Positions 36,214 to 46,001 of a DNA stretch of 64,000 nt are shown here, piece by piece. The stretch lies in NCBI GenBank assembly GCA_025766275.1, contig JAFKAC010000067.1, positions 186,001 to 250,000 on the forward strand, in the 5' to 3' direction. Source of the stretch: Lactarius indigo. Its lineage: Eukaryota > Basidiomycota > Agaricomycetes > Russulales > Russulaceae. Position 1 is the stretch's first letter. The number at the start of each line of letters is the position of its first letter. The notes beneath the pieces were generated by a model that made no database searches, had not been told where the DNA came from, and saw only the letters and a list, made by a program, of their open reading frames with translations. Both the position numbers and the translations under genes were made by a program.

Positions 36214-37254
36214 CTAAAAATCGTCTACGCTTCCTTGGTACAGTAAGTAATTAAGTCCGGGAACCCACAATACGACGTTAGGAGGGGTAGGGGGAGTAGC
36301 TGGTCTAAATCCACAAGTGCAGACTTCGTTTGAACACCAACAAGGGCTGGTGTTGGCTGGGTTATTCCAAGTGTCCACTACTGTTGCACCTTCTTCGTCA
36401 GTGTCTCCGTTATGGAGAGAGATGTCTCTGTTTTGTGGAGAGGGTACTTCATCCGGAGGTGGGGGGGAATTTTCAGGGCTGGGGGTTGAAGGAACTAGGG
36501 GTTCAAAGCCTGGTCCTGCTTCTGCGATTCGAGCGAGTAGAGCGATCGACCGTGGTCGTTCAGAAGCTCTTCCTCCTCCGGCCTGTATGAGTTCTACTAG
36601 TTCTGGGTTGTCGGGTTCTCTGGGGGGTTCGAGGAAGGTTTGTAGGTTTACTGGTGGTTGGTCTGGGTTGGGGAGTGTTGTTTCCCAAACTTGAGTGCTG
36701 AAGATGTAGGAAAATTCTTTTCCTTCAACAATAATGAGTCGAGGTGGGGAGTCACCAACTCTAACCACCTGGAGTTCTTGAAAGTTGATTTGTAGTTCTC
36801 TGTAATTGAGGAGAACCCAGTTGATGTACCGTTTGGTACACCCTGCTTCTATGCTTCTAATAAGTCATTCTCTTCAGGGGGGAATGTGAATGAACCAGAG
36901 GAAGTTGCTCTTGGTCCAGGTTAGGTATTGATCTGCTGGTCTGTTGTTGGTGGTAATGGCGCCTGAAAGGTGCCAGTAGAGAAGTTGCTCGTGGGCGTCG
37001 TCTACTAGGATAGGGAGACAGTCAATAAGAGTTTCATAGCCTTCCTCACTTAGTATTCTTCCAAAGTCGAAGCTATAGTGAAATTTGCTAAGGACAGTAG
37101 GGGGATCGGTCCAGCAGTCGACGTTATTTAAGGTTGTTAAGTCGACAAGGGCAGTAGAGGGGTAGTATTGTTTGAGTTGTCGTTGTCTGTGGGATTCAAA
37201 GTTGGCTTGGGCTAGCGCTAGCCTCTGAGCTTCAGTAAGTTGTTCTGGGGGCAC
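36214..37254 (-). CDS. Gypsy leader ORF2, unknown function, two TGA breaks
   Basis: A frame of about 347 codons from a GTG or upstream splice point at 37254 to TAG near 36214, with TGA codons near 36870-36876. Recognisable stretches: EQLTEAQRLALAQANFESH, FHYSFDFGRILSEEGYETL and a late Cys-rich patch, PCWCSNEVCTCGF. The middle is Pro/Glu-rich. It ends VDDF-stop at GATTTTTAG. No known domain identified. The AT-rich segment just upstream contains two near-palindromes. Confidence 0.5.
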
Positions 37255-37396
37255 TTAAAACCACTTGGTTTAAGACCTTTAGATAGTTAACGATTTACTT
37301 ACTATTTGCATCGAGACTTAAAACACTCGTTTTAAGAAATCAAGGCAAATTTATTTTTTCTTCAAAAAAAAAAAGGTACGTCCCCCTTCCTGACTT
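37254..37396 (-). other. AT-rich spacer with two near-palindromes between ORF1 and ORF2
   Basis: Two near-palindromes, 37254-37274 and 37317-37336, share the arms CTTAAAAC and GTTTTAAG. An A11-12 run (T on the coding strand) lies at about 37364-37375. ORF2 starts at the end of this spacer without an ATG. Confidence 0.55.
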
Positions 37397-38653
37397 CTAG
37401 AGGGGTTGGGAGTTGGGGTAGGCAGTAATGAAAGAGAAAGGATCGGCAGGGATACGAGGGGTAAGGCAGTAAGCAAGTAAATGGGGGGAAGCGCGAACTA
37501 GGTCCTCAAAGAAGTAACCCTGGTGGTAAGTGTAAATTTGTCCGTTAAGGGCAAAGTGTAGGTGTCCGTAAGTGGTTACAATCCTCCTGTCAAGAAAGTC
37601 CTGGATCTCTAGGGTAACTAGAGAGTCAATGTACCTGGCCCTATGAATGTTAGTGAGGGGGGTGAAAACACGCCGCAGGCCTTCCCTGAAGTCGTAGTGA
37701 ACAGTTCCGAAGGGGGTGTCAGGAGAGGGGAGGTCGTAGATGGCCTTGGAACAGATGTACAGGGGAGGGAAATTAGGGTGTTGAGTGGGGTCGACAATGC
37801 GGGGGAAGAGAGTGTAGACGTGAGGGGGGAGGAGATGAAAAGGGGTGACTGAAGGAAAGACCGGGGGATAGTTGGCGAGGGTGGTTGTGAGGGGAACTTT
37901 AGTGATTAGTTCCCGAAGTGTGGTAGATGTGGGCCTCCAAGATTCTCCCTGGGGGGTGATGACAGCAATGTACAGGTGGGGGTGTTCTCCTTGGTGGAGG
38001 AGACAAGGGGGGGCTTGGTATGCGGCGGCAGCGGCAGGAGGGAAATTCTCCTGGTTGGGATGGGGGGCAGGAGGGGCTTGTTCAGCTACCCTCTCGTAGT
38101 TAATAGGGGAGTTCAGGGTGGGGGGGCGTGAGGCAACTGGAGGAGGTGAGGGAGAAGGAGGGTGTGGAGGAGTATCAACGGGTAGCAAAGGAGAGGCATG
38201 AGGGGTAGTTGCCATGTGGGAAGGGAGAGGGGGACAAGGTGTGGGAAGACAAATGGGGGGCGCAGACTCGGCGCGTGGTTCAGGGGAAGGAGTGCGAGAG
38301 AGCTCAACTATGTTTCCATTGAGGTCTACTATCTCGAGTACTTCTTCGTAAAATTGTGTGGTGCTGGGTGAGACAGAATGAGGGGAGGGACGAGGGGTAG
38401 CTTCGGGGTCAGGGTAAACTAACTCTGGGGTGACTTCCCGACTTTCTAAGATGGGTGAAGGAATGACAGGGGGGGAGAAGCTTGGAGTAGGAAGAGGAAT
38501 GTAAGGGGGATCTGGGAGACGAGAGGTGGATGCAACAGGAGCACAAGTAAAGATGGAATCAAGGGGGCTACCCTGGAAATGATCGTATTCCTGGTAGCTG
38601 CAGGAATCTCCGTCCCAATGTCCAAACTGTGAAAAGTTGTAGTCTGAATCCAC
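37397..38653 (-). CDS. Gypsy leader ORF1, 418 residues, Pro-rich N-terminus
   Basis: An intact 418-codon frame with ATG 42 nt inside the 5' LTR. The first ~180 residues are Pro/Ser-rich and low complexity. The C-terminal ~200 residues look globular (HPHLYIAVITPQGESWRP, YDFREGLRRVFTPL, LVTLEIQDFLDRRIVTTYG, YTYHQGYFFEDLVRASP). I recognise no known domain. Its position between primer site and gag, in the same orientation, marks it as an element gene. It has no premature stop although pol of the same element has three. It could be a gag-like first protein or an accessory protein. Confidence 0.6.
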   Translation of the reverse strand: MDSDYNFSQFGHWDGDSCSYQEYDHFQGSPLDSIFTCAPVASTSRLPDPPYIPLPTPSFSPPVIPSPILESREVTPELVYPDPEATPRPSPHSVSPSTTQFYEEVLEIVDLNGNIVELSRTPSPEPRAESAPPICLPTPCPPLPSHMATTPHASPLLPVDTPPHPPSPSPPPVASRPPTLNSPINYERVAEQAPPAPHPNQENFPPAAAAAYQAPPCLLHQGEHPHLYIAVITPQGESWRPTSTTLRELITKVPLTTTLANYPPVFPSVTPFHLLPPHVYTLFPRIVDPTQHPNFPPLYICSKAIYDLPSPDTPFGTVHYDFREGLRRVFTPLTNIHRARYIDSLVTLEIQDFLDRRIVTTYGHLHFALNGQIYTYHQGYFFEDLVRASPHLLAYCLTPRIPADPFSFITAYPNSQPL

Positions 38654-38682
38654 TGGAAGAGCCCGAGGTCAGTCTGTTAAAG

Positions 38683-38692
38683 AGACTGTCCA
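38683..38692 (-). other. Self-primer binding site of the gypsy element
   Basis: The minus strand reads TGGACAGTCT, 2 nt inside the 5' LTR. It is complementary to AGACTGTCCA, which sits about 35 nt after the LTR TATA box, at the predicted RNA 5' end. Confidence 0.65.
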
Positions 38693-38877
38693 AGTGTGGT
38701 GAACTCACTGTCACTCGACAGCAAGGGATACGGTTGAAGACGACGGCGGGCGAGATAGAGGCAGAGAGAATGACGGAGGGGGCAAAGAGGAGGCATCTTG
38801 GCTCAAAGAATATAGTGGCGCACACAGGGTGGGGCACTCGGAGGAGCTGAGAGGCAAGAGAGGGAAGATGTCACAAG

Positions 38878-38922
38878 TGGACAGTCTGAGGGACTGTCCG
38901 ATAGATTGCACTAGCTTATATA
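38878..38922 (-). promoter_or_regulatory. Predicted gypsy promoter: TATA box and start-site inverted repeat
   Basis: Minus strand: TATATAAGC (38922-38914), then about 26 nt later GGACAGTC-cctca-GACTGTCC. The second arm begins about 35 nt from TATA, the likely transcription start. The first arm has the same sequence as the primer binding site. Confidence 0.55.
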
Positions 38923-39088
38923 CTACAGGGGGTGGTCTGTGCGTAGATTTAGGGCAGGCATAGGGCCTGTCCATGAGTGCTGCGCAATACTGCGGATTGG
39001 AACATTCCAGAGATTAGTTATTAATACTGTCCAATCAGAATAAAGGATAAGCATGGTATGACTGCACCACAGTTGATGACGCCATATT

Positions 39089-39671
39089 TGTAACGCCACT
39101 ACAGGGGCATTGAGTATGACCTGTACTAAGTCAGTCAATTGATTGGTAGTCTGAGCTCAAGGGCTTGACTTCAGTGAGAATGATGCACAAGAGTCACAAG
39201 GACGCGTGTCACTTGGACTGTAGAGGAGGGCTAAGACTCGAAGGTCTAGCAAAGACAGGGATCGAGAGACGAGGGACTTCGCGTAGGCAAGTGTAGTATT
39301 ACACAAGAAGTCTAGTCTACCGTACAAGCTAGATAGTACTAGGCTTAAATACACGTGGTGCTGTACCGTACCGACAAGGGCGCAACGTGGTGTCTTATCG
39401 GAGAACAAGAGATGGGCCATAATGGGAACAAGGGGTGTCTGTATCAAGAACAAGAGAGAATCACGCGGGTTCGCGCGTGATTGAGAAGTGAACGGAAACT
39501 AACACATGTTGAGCTTTATCAAAAGATAACGACGATAAGCAAAGCGCGTGATAGGAACCGGGTAAACGTAGTGTCCGCGTAGTCATACAGGGCTCGTAAG
39601 GTGAGGATAAAGGTTGAAGGGAGAAAGGAACGAACGAGTCCGAAAGAAGAGCCAGGCAGAAATTCGTAACA
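39089..39671 (-). mobile_element. Family B solo LTR nested in the gypsy 5' LTR
   Basis: The same insertion and ATATT duplication as 15961-16543, copied along with the host LTR. Confidence 0.92.
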
Positions 39672-39978
39672 ATATTGCACCATAGTGACATGATTCCGCA
39701 GCAGCTGCGGAACCTGTGATCAAGATACGTGTTTCTTGTGACTTGGTTGATTATCTTCGTTGATCAATAAACAATCAATCGTTGATTGATACACATGCAC
39801 ATGTACAGGTGACTTGGAGAGACAGAGTAATCATGTGACACATCACGTGACTGTCAGAGAGCGAAATTCAAACTCCGATTTCGGATCTCCCCTTTAGGAA
39901 GCTGATGACATAAGCCCAGTCTGGTCTGGATCAGTCCTAAGTGTCTTGAGTCATGACCGGGTTTATAGGTTTGTGACA

Positions 39979-41527
39979 ACAAGTGGATTCACTATCTAGA
40001 TGCCCTGACTATGATGATGGCACCACAGACAATGACTGCATCACAGTATTACCAGACAAAGTATTCCTAAAAGTCACACAGACATCCATGCATGATATGG
40101 ACATATGGTGTCAAATCATACAAAACATGGACAAAGCAATGATACTCCCATGGATAGAACCTCACAACTTGAAAAAACACAATGGGCTATGGTGGAAAAG
40201 CAACACCCTTGTTGTTGTGGGAAACAACGACCTTAAACAGGGGGTAATTACCTTTTTCCATGATACACCAAGCGCCAGACACCCAGGAATCATGAACACC
40301 CTGGAACTAGTAAGATGTGACTTCTGGTGGCCCAATATGCAAAAAGATGTGGAAGCCTATGTCAAAGGGTGTGCCACATGCCAGAGCAACAAAATTAACC
40401 CCCACTGACAAAAACCACACTTATTCCCCATCACGACTGACCCCTCAGCTGAACCCTTTGAAGTAGTATCAATGGACTTTATCGTCAAACTCCCTATTTC
40501 AAATGGGTTTGACTCCATTCTCACAATCACTGATCACAACTGTTCAAAAGTGGCCATATTCATTCCCTGCAATGAGGCCATTACCTCAGAAGGAGTGGCC
40601 AAGCTATACCTCCAGCACATATACCCTCATTATGGGTTACCCTAAAAAATCATATCCGACCAAGACCCCAGATTCGCATCAACATTCATGCATTCATGAG
40701 ACAACTATGCTCTACACTTGGAATACAACAAAACATATCCTCGGCATATCATCCCCAAACCGATGGGCAATCTGAGCACACCAACCAGTGGCTAGAACAG
40801 TACTTACAACACTGGTGTAATATGAAACAGGACAACTGGGCAGAAGTCCTACCAATGGCACAATTCGCGCATAACTCATGGATGAACGCTACTACCAAAC
40901 ACTCCCCATTCTCACTCCTCATGGGATGGGAACCTCAAACTACATGGACCCCCAAACCTTCAAGCTGCCCTATGGTGGACCAGCAATTGGATGAATTACT
41001 AGTCCTTAGGCAACACGCCCAAGATAGCATCAAACACACACAACACCTCATGGTGCAACAAGGGAAAACAAACTTCACACCTTATCAACAAGGGGACCAC
41101 GTGTGGCTAGAAGGGACAAATCTCTGTACCCTCTACCCTACAAACAAACTTGCTCCAAAAAGATATGGACTGTTCAAGATAACAAAGATTCTATCAGACA
41201 TTTTGTACGAATTGAAACTCCCCAAGACATGGAAGATTCACCCCGTGTTCCATGCTAACCTGCTCACACCATATAAGGAGACAGAAATACATGGGATCAA
41301 CTTCACCTGACCTCCACTGGACCTTATTGATGGAGAAGATGAGTATGAAGTGGAGCAAATTGAAGATGCCCAGGAACAAGGTTGAGGGTGCAAACTCCAC
41401 TTCTTAGTAAAGTGGAAAGAATTCCCCAAGAGTGACAATACATGGGAACCTGCAACTAACCTGACCCATGCCAAAGACACCATCTGAGACTACTATTGTA
41501 CATACCCATCTGCCATGGGGGCTGGAC
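39979..41527 (+). pseudogene. Gypsy pol fragment: RNase H end, integrase, chromodomain
   Basis: Begins abruptly at the border of the minus-strand gypsy LTR, within the conserved DSLSRCPDYDDG motif at the end of RNase H. It continues through the integrase zinc region (HPGIMNTLELVRCDFWWP, GCATCQSNK), core (SMDFIVKLP, IISDQDPRFAS, AYHPQTDGQSEHT), GPY/F-like block (PKRYGLFKITKIL) and chromodomain (FLVKWKEFPKSDNTWEP). It is broken by several TGA codons, one TAA and a frameshift near 40690. The upstream half of pol is not in the left flank at 15566. It is closely related to the fragment at 44939-45235. Confidence 0.88.
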
Positions 41528-42121
41528 TGTAATGCCACTACAGGGGCATTGGGTACGACCTGTACCAAGTCAGTCAATACATGGTAGTGCAAGCTCAATG
41601 GCCTGACTTCAGTAGAGTGGTGCACAAGGATCACAAGGACATAAGTCACTTGGACCATAGAGGAGGGCTAAGGTGTGAAGACATAGCAGAAGCAGGGAGT
41701 CATGAGACAGGGCAAGGCGCAAAGGTGTTTCACATTTAGACGAGTGTAGTATTACACAAGAAGTCTAGTCTACCATACAAGCTAGGTAGAACTAGGTTTA
41801 AATACAAGTAAGGCTGTATGGCTGCTACAAACAGATGGCGCCATTGCCAGATCAAGGGACAAAGGGAAAGACATGAGAGGGACAAGGCATGGATATACTT
41901 GGAACAAAGGCGAATCACATGGGTTCACACATGAGTGAGAATAGAACGGAAACTAGCACATGTCAAGCTTTATCAAAAGAGACTGTCGATGAGCAAGGTG
42001 TGCGATAGGAACTGGATAATCGTAAAGACTGCGTAATCATACAGGGCTCGTGGGATGTTGGGGAAGGAAAAGTAAAGTAAAGTAAAGAAAGAATGAGTCC
42101 AAATGGTAAGAGATTGTAACA
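41528..42121 (-). mobile_element. Family B LTR, probably solo
   Basis: 594 bp, starts TGTAATGCCAC and ends GATTGTAACA. Flanks TGGAC (41523-41527) and TGGAT (42122-42126) match at four of five positions, an aged TSD. Its TATA-like box (TATTTAAACC) is on the minus strand, so it is not the 3' LTR of the plus-strand pol just upstream. Confidence 0.8.
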
Positions 42122-42182
42122 TGGATGAAAGATATAAAGAACAGCCCATTGTCGCCACTCGCCACTACCAACAAAGCACACA

Positions 42183-43688
42183 ATGACCACCACCCCAGTC
42201 TCTGACACCACCCTTGTCAATGTCCTCAACATGGACCCCCGACTAGTCACCCTCTTCTCAGGAGAAACCGTTGCCATCACCAACCTATCTTTCACCATCC
42301 CAGGCATCCCTCGCCTATCACCACCACCATCAGCATCAGGCTCCCCACAGTCCACCATGACTATTGACCCAGTACCCACCATTCCCCAATCCCCTGAGTG
42401 AGAACCAGGCAAGCTCACTCCCTCTACACTAGAGGAGGGACAATACTCACCAACCCCTCCTCCCCATCAAAACCCAACACTGCCACTGGAAGAGCTAGCA
42501 CCCTCACCCCCATCATCAAAACATTTTACGCCACCACCACCACTCGAGTCCCCACCAACTCCACTTACCCCAGTCTGCATCCACACCCCTATTGACTATA
42601 ACCACCCAGATACCCCCAAAGAGGATATGGAAGATCCAGGGGCCCCCTTCTTTGTGAACACTCCAGGGTCACCCAAGTACTACCTGCTGCAAATCCCACA
42701 ACCTGAGGGTGGATTCCAAATTGCAAAGTACATCTACTATCATAAAGGATTCACCGAGGTGGTGGGAACAGTGAGGAAAGGGCAACCATGCTATGGTGAG
42801 ACAGTCTACCTGTCCACCCTACACCCCAATGTCTCAGCTCCCCCAATCACTGCTGAACAGCTTCAGTTCTTCAACCCGAATGACATCCACACCTGTGCCT
42901 TAGACAAGACCTTGATCAAACTCAACCTACCCCATCTTACTGTGGAGGTAACTCACCTTGGTACAGGACTGGTGGCAATGAAAGAACTGGATCAAAAGCA
43001 CAAGGAACTGGAGGAAGCAGCTCAGAAACTTAGAGCTGAGAGACTTACAGTGGACCTGATGTTGGCAAGCACGAAGCGACACCTGCAGTATGCAGGGGCC
43101 CTTACCACCATTGCCAATAAATATGCCCACCTTATGGCCCTCCCTACTCCATTACAACACTCTTGCCACACCATCCCCTTCTCCACCCAACATGGAGGAC
43201 TGGTTGAATTTCCCCAACTCCATGACTGACCCTGTCGACAATGATGCTACCATTGCAACAGCCCCCACCACCTCATACATGACTGTCCTACACGACCTTG
43301 ACCTGCTTGTTGACATTGCCAAAGTCAAGAGCACCAGTCACACCAGTGCATTTTCCAGCAAGCCAACATGGTAGCTGAAGTCATCACCACCCAACAAGTG
43401 GAAGAACACATTCATTGGGCAAGATCCCCTAACGAAACTACTTCCTTCATGGTCCCATCTCCACTGACCATCACCACCAATACCCAAGGACGTTGGTGTG
43501 GACAATGCTTCCACTCTGACACCAATCACGACAAGATTTGATGTCCCCAGTACAAAATGTGTCGCAAGTGTGGAGCATGGGGTCCCTTCCTCTTTTTACA
43601 CACCCATTATTGCCCTTGGGATGTGTCAGAGTGGCTGGAGAATGACCTGGATGCCGACATATATGACTTGATCAACCCCAAGTCTTGA
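42183..43688 (+). pseudogene. LTR-element gag-like protein with tandem zinc knuckles, six TGA stops
   Basis: One frame of 502 codons starting at ATG 42183, interrupted by TGA at 42399-42401, at five further sites between about 43227 and 43542, and ending at 43688. The N-terminal third is Pro/Ser/Thr-rich. A globular region follows (PGSPKYYLLQIPQPEGGFQ, YIYYHKGFTEVVG), then a short coiled-coil (LDQKHKELEEAAQKL). Two CCHC knuckles follow (CYHCNSPHHLIHDC, and a second of the form C-x2-C-x4-H-x4-C), then two more Cys/His motifs (CGQCFHSDTNHD, CRKCGAWG). Most stops fall in Arg contexts. No pol follows it, so it may belong to a non-autonomous or truncated element. Confidence 0.7.
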
Positions 43689-43723
43689 AGCCAAGGCGTC
43701 TTCAGATCAAGATGGGGGGTAAT

Positions 43724-44938
43724 GTTATGGTTTCTACTCATTTCTCGGACTTGTTCTTTCCTTGACCTTGATGAACAGCACACAAGAAGAGCATACTCAC
43801 AGTGACAAAGTAGACTGTGGTGAGATAGGCTAGGGTGGCTGGAAGGCAGCAACAGGGATAAAGTCAAGCAGGAGTGAAGCAGAGGTTGTCTGGCACACAG
43901 CAGTGAGAGAACTGATGATAGTATTACAGTGGAGGGAACATACCTGGCACACAGCAGTGAGAGAACTGATGTGGACCAGGAGCGTACAAGCACTACTACT
44001 TATACTGCACAGAGGTGTGACACTAGTTCAAGAGTGGTAACGTAGAGTCACAGAATACAAGGAGCTTTGTTCTACATACAGGATAAAAGGATAGTATGAA
44101 AAGAGAACAAGGCGACTAGAACAAAGAGAGTCCAGACAAAGATGATATCATAATGACATCATAATAAAGATAAGAACTAAAGGAGAACAAAGGACTGAGT
44201 ACAATGAAGTGTCCAGAGTGTTCTACATGATGTCATAGTACATGATGTCATACATGACACAATGATCAGCGCTAGATTGTACAGATCAAATGTAAGTAAT
44301 CTACAAGTCCAATTAATCTAATCTAAAGCAGTCCATGCTGCAAGTTCGGTCCGTACGAGCCGCTAAGTGCGCAAGGGTCACTTATCAACAGACCTATCAT
44401 TCCTTCCCCATTACTGTACAAGCCCTGTACGACTATGCAGACTTTACATTTCATTGATTCCTATCACGCACCCTGCTTATCGACGATCTGCTTTGATAAA
44501 GCTTGACATGTGCTAGTTTCTGTCCCATTCCCACTCATGTGCAGACCCATGTGATTCACCCTTGTTCTACTTATGACATTCCTTTATTCCTGTTATATGT
44601 TTTCCTTTGTTCCCAGTTGAGGTGATGGCACCATCTGTTTGTACAGTTATACATATTGCTGTCTATTTAAACCTAGTCCTACCTAGCTTGTATGGTAGAC
44701 TATACTTCTTGTGTAATACTACACTCATCTATCAAAGGTTGCCTTCACACATTCCCTTGTCTCACAAATCCCTGTTTTTGCTAGGTCTTCAAGCCTTAGC
44801 ATTTCTCTACAATCCAAGTGACTTTGTCCTTGAGATCCTTGTGCATCACCCTACTGAAGTCAAGCCACTGAGCTTGTACTACCACATATCAACTGACTTG
44901 GTACAGGTCATGCCTAACACCCCTGTAGTGGGGTTACA
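43724..44938 (+). mobile_element. Family B LTR in plus orientation, split by a family C solo LTR
   Basis: Starts TGTTATGG after a purine-rich tract (GATGGGGGGTAA) and ends GTAGTGGGGTTACA. It is the reverse complement of family B elsewhere, with TATTTAAACC on the plus strand near 44667. Interrupted by 43769-44390. Flanks (GGTAA, CAAAA) do not match. It may be the 3' LTR of the gag-bearing remnant upstream. Confidence 0.78.
43769..44390 (-). mobile_element. Family C (copia) solo LTR
   Basis: 622 bp, TGATGAACAGC to TTATCAACA, flanked by GACCT at 43764-43768 and 44391-44395 (perfect TSD). It keeps the spaced duplication, with a GTATGT donor-like sequence. Confidence 0.95.
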
Positions 44939-45235
44939 CAAAACCTCCACTTTACCCTATTACTACAAACCCCCACACAAATCCCTTCGAAACAATCACA
45001 CTAGACTTCATAACCAAACTACCCACATCAGACAACTACAATACCATACTTACCATCACTGACCATGACTGTTCAAAAGCCTCCATTTTCATACCATGCA
45101 AAGAGACCATAGACACTGAACACACTGCTCTACTATATGCTACCCATGTACTCCCCCATTATGGCTTACCCCAATGTATCATATCAGACAGAGACCCTCA
45201 CTTCACAGCCTCCTTCACAAAAGAATTGTGCCAAC
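44939..45235 (+). pseudogene. Gypsy integrase core fragment
   Basis: Reads PFETITLDFITKLP, LTITDHDCSKASIFIPCKE, HYGLPQCIISDRDPHF, the first two catalytic Asp regions of a retroviral-type integrase, then stops at a family C LTR. It is homologous to part of 39979-41527 but without stops over this short span. Both ends are cut. Confidence 0.85.
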
Positions 45236-45780
45236 TGTTGATAAGTAGCCAGTGTGCACTTAGTGGCTCTAATGGACTTGCAGATATGGACTGCTATAGA
45301 TTAGATATACTGGACTTATGTAGATTAGATTTGATCTGTACAATCTAGTGCTTCTATGACATCACTGTACAATGACATCATATGGACTACTCTGGACTCT
45401 TCATTGTACTTCATCCTTTGTTCTCTTTCTAGCGTTATCTTTATTGTGATGTCACTATGATATCATACCTGTCTAGACTTTCTTTTGTTCTATATGCCTT
45501 GTTCTCCTTATGAACACTCCTTTGTCCTGTTGTAGAACAATGTGTCCCTTGTACTCTGTGACTTGTAGTTACTTCCCTTGTACTAGTGTCACACCTCTGT
45601 ATAGTATAAGTAGACTGCTTGTATGCCCTGGTCCACATCAGTTCTCACTGTTCTGTGTGCCAGACCTCCTTGCTTTACTTGCAACTCACCCTGTTCACCT
45701 CTGCTTCCAGCTACTCCTCATATCTCACCACAGTACTTTGTCCCACTGTGCGTATGTCCTTCTAGTGTGCTGTTCATCAT
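45236..45780 (+). mobile_element. Family C LTR lacking the internal duplication
   Basis: 545 bp, TGTTGATAAG to TGTTCATCA. Flanks CCAAC and TGTGT do not match, so it is not a clean solo insertion. It lacks exactly the GT...AG-bounded segment present in most other copies. Confidence 0.85.
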
Positions 45781-45973
45781 GTGTCACAGATACACAAGGT
45801 GCTACATCCCTTCCTCTCATCAACACTTTGGTAAGGAAGGCTGCCCATGGCATCAGAGGACAAGAAGACAACAAGTATTCTCATCTGGTGAATGGAACAC
45901 TGCTTACAATGATGACAGACTTGACTTGGAAGTAGAGTAGACATGTGGACTCATCTATCAAGAGAGGGGGTCA
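45781..45973 (+). other. 3' end of a degraded gypsy element
   Basis: 193 bp ending in the purine-rich AGAGAGGGGGTCA directly before an LTR start. Probably 3' untranslated sequence and polypurine tract of the element that owned LTR 45974-47677. Confidence 0.45.
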
Positions 45974-46001
45974 TGTTGTGATCCCACAACATTCTAGACC
46001 A

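Larger units (their letters stand above)
15567..39978 (-). mobile_element. Ty3/gypsy element with 1284-bp LTRs, split by nested copia elements
   Basis: Minus-strand element: 5' LTR 38695-39978, self-primer binding site 38683-38692, leader open frames 35474-38653, gag split as 35349-35470 plus 20623-22056, pol 16862-20640, polypurine tract 16851-16863, 3' LTR 15567-16850. Removing copia element 1 (22057-35348, TSD GATAT) restores a continuous gag frame, which ties the two halves together. The LTRs align without indels over 1284 bp and differ by about 22 transitions. The flanks (AGATG left, ACAAG right) are not a matching duplication, so one end may be rearranged. Pol contains three TGA stops, so the copy is inactive. 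Confidence 0.85.
38695..39978 (-). repeat. 5' LTR of the minus-strand gypsy element
   Basis: 1284 bp, collinear with 15567-16850. Contains the TATA box (38914-38922), the start-site inverted repeat (38878-38899) and the nested family B solo LTR (39089-39671). Confidence 0.92.

Noticed and set aside
37397..38653. ORF1 as a captured host gene
   Set aside because: It has no introns, starts 42 nt from the LTR and is in element orientation. An element gene is more likely, though capture is not excluded.
41528..42121. 3' LTR of the plus-strand pol fragment just upstream
   Set aside because: Its promoter orientation is minus and its flanks form a near TSD, so a solo insertion is simpler.
45236..45780. 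Clean solo LTR insertion
   Set aside because: Flanks CCAAC and TGTGT do not match, so it is reported as an LTR without TSD.
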